Assembly: GCA_020073345.1 (NCBI GenBank) | Contig: JAIQFI010000035.1 | Location: forward strand, 1-64,000 | Length of the DNA: 64,000 bases | Direction: 5' to 3' | Origin: Terriglobia bacterium | Lineage (GTDB): Bacteria > Acidobacteriota > Terriglobia > Bryobacterales > Bryobacteraceae | Shown: one piece after another, positions 59,493 to 64,000 of the stretch | Position numbering within the stretch: position 1 is the first letter of the stretch | How the letters are laid out: each line of letters opens with the position of its first letter | Translations under genes and position numbers: made by a program | The notes under the pieces: generated by a model | The model's input: the letters and a program-made list of their open reading frames with translations, nothing else | What the model was told of the DNA's origin: nothing | The model's database searches: none

Positions 59493-61973
59493 ATGCTATT
59501 TGAAGGTCCAACCCGCTCCTACGGGAAGCGCGTGACACTGGCGGATTACTTCGCGCAGTTCACTGAATCCCCTGCTCTCTACCTTCAGTACGATAACGGA
59601 TATCGAGGCTGGTCTTACACCTACGCGCAAGTGGGCGCTGCTGCTCGAACCTTTTCAGCAAAGCTGCACGCGCAAGGCATCGGCAAGGGCGATAAAGTTC
59701 TCTTCTGGTCAGAGAACAGGCCGGAGTGGGTCGCTGCCTTCTGGGGATGCGCGATAAGAGGGGTTATTGTTGTTCCGATCGACTATCGCGCCTCAGCTGA
59801 CTTCCTGCTGCGCGTTCAAGAACAAGTGAGCGCTCGCGCCATCCTCATTGGGGACGAAGTCCGACTTCCAGTGTGGGCCACGCAGCCGCCTGTTTGGCGG
59901 CTTTCAGAATTGGACTGGACGAGCACCGGCGTCGCTGGCCGGGGTGTGCCCCTCCAACCGAACGACATCGCCGAGATCGTTTTCACCTCAGGTGCCACAG
60001 GAGAACCTAAGGGCGTCCTGATCAGCCATCGCAACATTCTGTCAAACCTGGCAACGCCAGAGAGAATCATTTCCAAGTACGTGAAGTGGTTCCGCCCCGT
60101 ATTTCCACTGCGTTTTCTGAATCTTGTCCCTCTCAGTCACATGTTCGGCCAAGCCGTCACGATGTTGCTTGTGCCACTAATTCCGGCAGAGGCTCTCTTT
60201 ATGCGCGGCTACAGCCCCCACGAAATCGTGCGGCAGATTCGAAGCCGGCGAATATCGCTCGCGGCCGTGGTGCCCAAATTGTTGGAAGTGCTTCGCGAAC
60301 ATGTGCTACAACAATTCCCGGAGGCTGCTAGACCCCTTCCCGCAGGCATCCACTGGACGCGCCGATGGTGGCACCACCGGAGAATTCACCGCTACTTCGG
60401 TTTGAAATTCTGGGCCTTCATCTCAGGCGCCGCTCCGTTGGAACCCGAACTCGAAGAGTTTTGGTCTAGTCTCGGGTTCCTGGTCGTGCAAGGATACGGG
60501 CTCACGGAAACCGCGCCGATTGTCGCCTTCAATAATCCCTTCGCGATCAGAAAAGGAACGGTCGGCCAACCTGTAGAGGGCACGGAAATCAAAATCGCAG
60601 CGGATGGTGAGATTCTCGTTCGTGGCGACAGCGTTACGCCGGGCTACTATGGAGCGCCGGCGGAATCCAGCTCCGCATTCAGTGAGGGGTGGTTGCACAC
60701 GGGCGATATCGGCTCGATCGATGACACCGGCCGCCTGACGATCCGAGGCCGCAAAAAGGAAGTCATTGTCACGCCGGAGGGACTCAAGGTATTCCCAGAG
60801 GACGTCGAGCGGGTACTGAACGCTATTCCCGGTGTGCGCGAATCCGCGGTGATCGGCAGAGGCCACCCGCACGCGGTGCTGGTTCTCGAAGGCGGAACAT
60901 CACCGGAAGAAGTCATCCGCACAGCCAACCAACGGTTGGAAGATCACCAGAGAGTCCGCGGGCTTTCCGTCTGGTCGGGAAACCGCCTCCCGAGGACGAC
61001 AGGTACGGAGAAGATCAAACGGTCTGAGATCCAACGTTGGGTTGACGCTGGCGCTACGGCGCAGCCTTCGCCGTCCGGGGATCGTTTGTTGGACGTCGTG
61101 AAGCGGTATGCTCCTGGTCGTGAGGTTACGGAAAGCACGACTCTCGACCAATTAGGGCTAACTTCGCTGGATCGGGTGGAGCTGCTGATGGATCTCGAGC
61201 AACATCTCGATACCAGCGTCGACGAGTCCGCACTGGCTGGCTCCCGCACATTGGGCGAATTGACCCGAGTCACGGCTGCCCCCACTCCGGCGGAAGTCCC
61301 TCGCTGGAGCAGATCCTGGCCAGCGCGGATCGTCCGGAATGCCGCGCTTTTCACTCTGTGGTTGCCGCTGACACGTTTGTTCACCCGGGCTCGGGTAAAG
61401 GGTCGGGAGCATCTGGCGGCATTGAGCGGACCGGTGATCTTCACGGCGAATCATCAAAGCAACATGGACACGCCGTGCATCCTTGCGGCTCTCCCTGCGC
61501 GATACCGGTATCGCGCGGGAGTCGCGATGTGGAAAGAGTTCTTCGATGCGCACTTTCATCCAGAGAGGCATACCAAGCTGCAATGGCTCGGGAACAGCTT
61601 TTTGTACTGGCTTCTGGCACTGTTGTTTAACGCGTTTCCTTTGCCTCAGACCGAAACCGGTGCAAGCGGATCGTTGCGTTATCTCGGCGATTTAGTCAGC
61701 GGCGGATGGTCGGTTCTCTTCTTTCCGGAAGGCGAGCGCACCGAAACTGGCGAGATCCATCCGTTTCAGCCCGGCATCGGCCTCATCGCGTCCCGGCTAC
61801 GGGTGCCGATCGTACCTGTCCGGCTGCGCGGGGTCGAAGCAATCCTCCATCGCGGTCGGTACTTCCCCAGGCCTGGCCGCGTAGAGGTCACTTTCGGAAG
61901 GCCGTTGCACCTCAGCGGGGAAGATTATCTGGCTCTCGCCAAGCAGGTAGAGCAAGCCGTCCGTGAGCTTTGA
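59493..61973 (+). CDS. Acyl-activating enzyme / acyl-carrier / PlsC acyltransferase fusion
   Basis: The product has 826 residues in three parts. An AMP-binding ligase (about 10-520) has FTSGATGEPKGVLISHRN, YGLTETAP and GWLHTGDIG. A carrier-like domain (about 535-590) has a phosphopantetheine-site sequence LGLTSLDRVELL. A PlsC/1-acylglycerol-3-phosphate acyltransferase (about 615-800) has NHQSNMDTP (H-x4-D), FFPEGERTETGE and PIVPVRLRG. Together it could activate a fatty acid, load it on the carrier and transfer it to a glycerolipid or other acceptor without acyl-CoA. This is analogous to acyl-ACP synthetase-LPLAT (Aas) proteins but with its own carrier. It resembles the lipid-storage step (Tgs1) of dormancy regulons only in theme. 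Confidence 0.85.
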   Translation: MLFEGPTRSYGKRVTLADYFAQFTESPALYLQYDNGYRGWSYTYAQVGAAARTFSAKLHAQGIGKGDKVLFWSENRPEWVAAFWGCAIRGVIVVPIDYRASADFLLRVQEQVSARAILIGDEVRLPVWATQPPVWRLSELDWTSTGVAGRGVPLQPNDIAEIVFTSGATGEPKGVLISHRNILSNLATPERIISKYVKWFRPVFPLRFLNLVPLSHMFGQAVTMLLVPLIPAEALFMRGYSPHEIVRQIRSRRISLAAVVPKLLEVLREHVLQQFPEAARPLPAGIHWTRRWWHHRRIHRYFGLKFWAFISGAAPLEPELEEFWSSLGFLVVQGYGLTETAPIVAFNNPFAIRKGTVGQPVEGTEIKIAADGEILVRGDSVTPGYYGAPAESSSAFSEGWLHTGDIGSIDDTGRLTIRGRKKEVIVTPEGLKVFPEDVERVLNAIPGVRESAVIGRGHPHAVLVLEGGTSPEEVIRTANQRLEDHQRVRGLSVWSGNRLPRTTGTEKIKRSEIQRWVDAGATAQPSPSGDRLLDVVKRYAPGREVTESTTLDQLGLTSLDRVELLMDLEQHLDTSVDESALAGSRTLGELTRVTAAPTPAEVPRWSRSWPARIVRNAALFTLWLPLTRLFTRARVKGREHLAALSGPVIFTANHQSNMDTPCILAALPARYRYRAGVAMWKEFFDAHFHPERHTKLQWLGNSFLYWLLALLFNAFPLPQTETGASGSLRYLGDLVSGGWSVLFFPEGERTETGEIHPFQPGIGLIASRLRVPIVPVRLRGVEAILHRGRYFPRPGRVEVTFGRPLHLSGEDYLALAKQVEQAVREL

Positions 61974-61974
61974 C

Positions 61975-63405
61975 CTAACCCTTGATGCAAATCAGCGGTT
62001 CGAGCCGGGCAACACGCCGTGAGAGTCCGGCTTTCTCCGCAGCTTCCACCACAGAAGTGACATCTTTGTAGGCTCCGGGAGCCTCCTCTGCCACTCCTCG
62101 TGATGACGGTGACCGAATGATAATGCCTCGACCTGCAAGCTCGTCGATCAATTGCCGTCCCCTCCAGCGCTTAGTCGCCTGGTGACGGCTCATCTGGCGT
62201 CCTGCGCCGTGGCAGGACGAACTGAAAGACCGGCGCTCGCTTTCGTCTGTTCCGACCAAGATATAAGAAGCCGTGCCCATAGTGCCGCCGATCAGTACAG
62301 GCTGGCCGATTGCGCGTAGCGCTTCTGGGATGGCCGGATGACCGGGGCCGAACGCACGAGTTGCGCCCTTGCGGTGGATGAAAACGCGTTTCAGGTGGCC
62401 ATCCACCATATGTTCTTCTACTTTGCAGGTGTTGTGAGAAACGTCGTAGAGCACGCTCAGATCGGCTTCTGGAATCACCTCCGCGAAGGCCTGGCGCACA
62501 AGATGCGTAATGATTTGGCGGTTTGCCAGAGCGCAGTTAATGGCGGCGCGCATGGCGCCCAGGTAGGTCTCGCCTAACGGCGACTCGATCGGCGCGCAGG
62601 CGAGTTCGCGATCCGGAAGCTCGATTCCGTACTGAGGAGCCTGAAGCACCATCTCACGAAGGAAGTCCGTTCCGATCTGGTGGCCCAGTCCACGAGATCC
62701 GCAGTGAATACTGACCACAATATCATCCGGGGCCAGCCCGAAAGCGCGGGCCGAAGCCTCGTCGTAGATCTGTACGACGTGCTGGACTTCAAGGTAATGA
62801 TTGCCCGACCCGAGCGTTCCCATTTCCCGGTGCTGGCGCTTTTTGGCGAACTCGGAGACGGCTTCGGGCCGCGCACCCGCCATGCAGCCTCGCTCTTCGG
62901 TTCGATCCAGATCCGCTTCCCTTCCGTAGCCCAGCTTTAGGGCCCATTGGGCGCCGTTCAACAGCATCTCATCGAGCTGCTGGTCGTCGAGATTCAGGCG
63001 ACCCGTGCTGCCGACGCCGGCCGGAATGTGACGATACAGGGCGTCCGCAAGCGGCTGTTGGACCGTCGTCACGTCTGCCACCTTGAGTGCGGTCAGCAGG
63101 GTGCGCACGCCGCAGGAAATATCGAAGCCGACGCCGCCAGCCGATACGACCCCGCCCTCCTGAGGATCGAATGCCGCGACCCCGCCGATCGGGAAACCGT
63201 ATCCCCAATGAGCATCCGGCATAGCATAGGCAGCCTTCTGGATACCAGGCAGCGTCGCCACGTTCACGATCTGCTCGTAGACCTTGTTGTCCATGTCGCG
63301 AATCAGTTCTTCACTGGCATAGAGGATCGCGGGAACACGCATCTTTCCATGGGCCTCAATTCGCCACTCGAAGTCCGACAAACGGCTTAGCAGAGTCATA
63401 TCCAT
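61975..63405 (-). CDS. rtcB: RNA-splicing ligase RtcB
   Basis: The product has 476 residues from ATG 63405 (GAGGAC upstream). The Mn-binding Cys98 in DISCGVRT, histidines in GSGNHYLEVQ, IHCGSRGLGHQI and YDVSHNTCKVEEH, and the guanylylated His in SSCHGAGRQMS are all present. RtcB joins 2',3'-cyclic-phosphate and 5'-OH RNA ends, repairing cleaved tRNA or rRNA under stress, with GTP. The archease gene is directly upstream on the same strand, separated by 7 bases. The mycobacterial dormancy pair Rv2631/Rv2630 is the recalled parallel. Confidence 0.94.
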   Translation of the reverse strand: MDMTLLSRLSDFEWRIEAHGKMRVPAILYASEELIRDMDNKVYEQIVNVATLPGIQKAAYAMPDAHWGYGFPIGGVAAFDPQEGGVVSAGGVGFDISCGVRTLLTALKVADVTTVQQPLADALYRHIPAGVGSTGRLNLDDQQLDEMLLNGAQWALKLGYGREADLDRTEERGCMAGARPEAVSEFAKKRQHREMGTLGSGNHYLEVQHVVQIYDEASARAFGLAPDDIVVSIHCGSRGLGHQIGTDFLREMVLQAPQYGIELPDRELACAPIESPLGETYLGAMRAAINCALANRQIITHLVRQAFAEVIPEADLSVLYDVSHNTCKVEEHMVDGHLKRVFIHRKGATRAFGPGHPAIPEALRAIGQPVLIGGTMGTASYILVGTDESERRSFSSSCHGAGRQMSRHQATKRWRGRQLIDELAGRGIIIRSPSSRGVAEEAPGAYKDVTSVVEAAEKAGLSRRVARLEPLICIKG

Positions 63406-63412
63406 AAAGTCC

Positions 63413-63838
63413 TCATACATCGACCACGCATTGGGCCACCCAGGCGCCAGTCGAATTCTGACCGACGAACAGATCCGTGTAGGTCGCGCCTTTGACCTCG
63501 ACAGCCGGTTCGTGACGTGCCACGTCAACTTCTTCACCCCAGGCCCTGCCGTGCAATTGATTGCCTGCCAGGTTCACTCGAAAGTGGGCCAAGATTACTC
63601 GGCGAACTGCCATCTGGTAAACCAGTGCGTTCAGCCAGTCCACCAGTAAGACTTCCGGATCGGGAGCCTGACACTCGACCGCTACTTCCTCGCGGGCTTC
63701 CACACGCGCAGGGTCCGTGATGACACCAGCAAGCGCGATAGCCACCTGTTCAAAGGCTTCTGCCATGCTTCGTCCGATGCCTCGGACACCGATATCGGCG
63801 CCGTGAGCATAGTGTTCCCAGCCTACTCTCACGTCCAC
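63413..63838 (-). CDS. Archease
   Basis: The product has 141 residues from a GTG start. WEHYAHGADIGVRGIGRSM, the acidic EVLLVDWLNALVYQM and the C-terminal VEVKGATYTDLFVGQN are the archease signatures, with Asp in HGADIG and the terminal Asp (VVDV) as metal ligands. Archease accelerates RtcB guanylylation and turnover. It is the promoter-proximal gene of the rtcB operon; GGAGG lies about 20 bases before the start. Confidence 0.9.
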   Translation of the reverse strand: MDVRVGWEHYAHGADIGVRGIGRSMAEAFEQVAIALAGVITDPARVEAREEVAVECQAPDPEVLLVDWLNALVYQMAVRRVILAHFRVNLAGNQLHGRAWGEEVDVARHEPAVEVKGATYTDLFVGQNSTGAWVAQCVVDV

Positions 63839-63975
63839 TTCCGCTCTCTGTTCGCCTCCGACGGGATTCTTATCCTATAGAACCTCTCCGCAATTGACCG
63901 GCCAGTGCGCGCCAAAGCGAAGAGAACTGGTTGCCAACATGCTCGAAGATAAGCAGGCACGTTAGGAGACCTTCT

Positions 63976-64000
63976 ATGATCCAGCTTCCATTTGCCGATC
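63976..64000 (+). CDS. Start of a gene truncated by the window edge
   Basis: ATG 63976 is preceded by GGAGACC at a suitable distance and the first codons read MIQLPFAD. Only 8 codons are visible; nothing can be said of its function. Confidence 0.35.

Noticed and set aside
1-64000. CRISPR arrays, insertion sequences with transposase, prophage genes
   Set aside because: I looked for regularly spaced repeats, transposase motifs and phage structural genes and found none; only recombinase remnants are present.

Overview
The window looks like a chromosomal segment of an Acidobacteriota, most plausibly Bryobacterales / Candidatus Solibacter-like. This is inferred from the high G+C, very long TonB receptors with an N-terminal carboxypeptidase-regulatory domain, a PadR gene coupled to a protein with an ADOP-permease-like N-terminus, and a large expansion of secreted paralogs that I associate with that group. 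No 16S rRNA gene or complete tRNA gene is present, so the assignment rests on gene content only.

Region 1 (1-3.6 kb) is gene-poor and scarred. It holds one secreted hypothetical protein, a SAM methyltransferase, two tRNA 3'-end fragments that share the same downstream flank, and a broken N-terminus of a serine recombinase. It reads as the edge of one or more decayed integrated elements.

Region 2 (3.6-34.7 kb) is a catabolic and secreted-protein neighbourhood. It has polyphosphate kinase, two TonB-dependent receptors, a Rieske oxygenase, a PQQ dehydrogenase, a MetE-like methyltransferase, a dienelactone hydrolase, a duplicated alpha/beta hydrolase, a tandem carboxymuconolactone-decarboxylase-like protein, and PadR plus signal peptidase I. 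Scattered through it are six paralogs of a small DUF6152-type secreted protein whose mature N-terminus should be His-His-Ser. Eight paralogs of a larger secreted family (ADGKPDLSGVW ... EYxCxEN ... HLVGK) occur with them, often as translationally coupled pairs. This looks like an undescribed, modular periplasmic system, possibly metal-binding.

Region 3 (34.8-63.9 kb) begins exactly at a 51-bp 3' fragment of tRNA-Val(CAC), next to a frameshifted C-terminus of a serine recombinase, so it appears to be a tRNA-integrated island. Its cargo is strikingly like the mycobacterial DosR dormancy regulon. It contains a Lon-type protease, tandem universal stress proteins, an RRM protein, a dedicated sigma-70 factor, a ribosome-hibernation-factor homologue, a DksA-like protein, two nitroreductases and a CBS-domain protein. 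It also carries PRPP synthetase and B12-dependent ribonucleotide reductase in one overlapping operon, a CapA protein, a DJ-1 protein, a sigma-54 activator with a truncated receiver, an alpha/beta hydrolase, Hsp20, an acyl-activating/carrier/acyltransferase fusion, and RtcB with archease. I read it as a mobile dormancy/low-oxygen survival island. The predicted right end, with the intact tRNA-Val, lies beyond the window.
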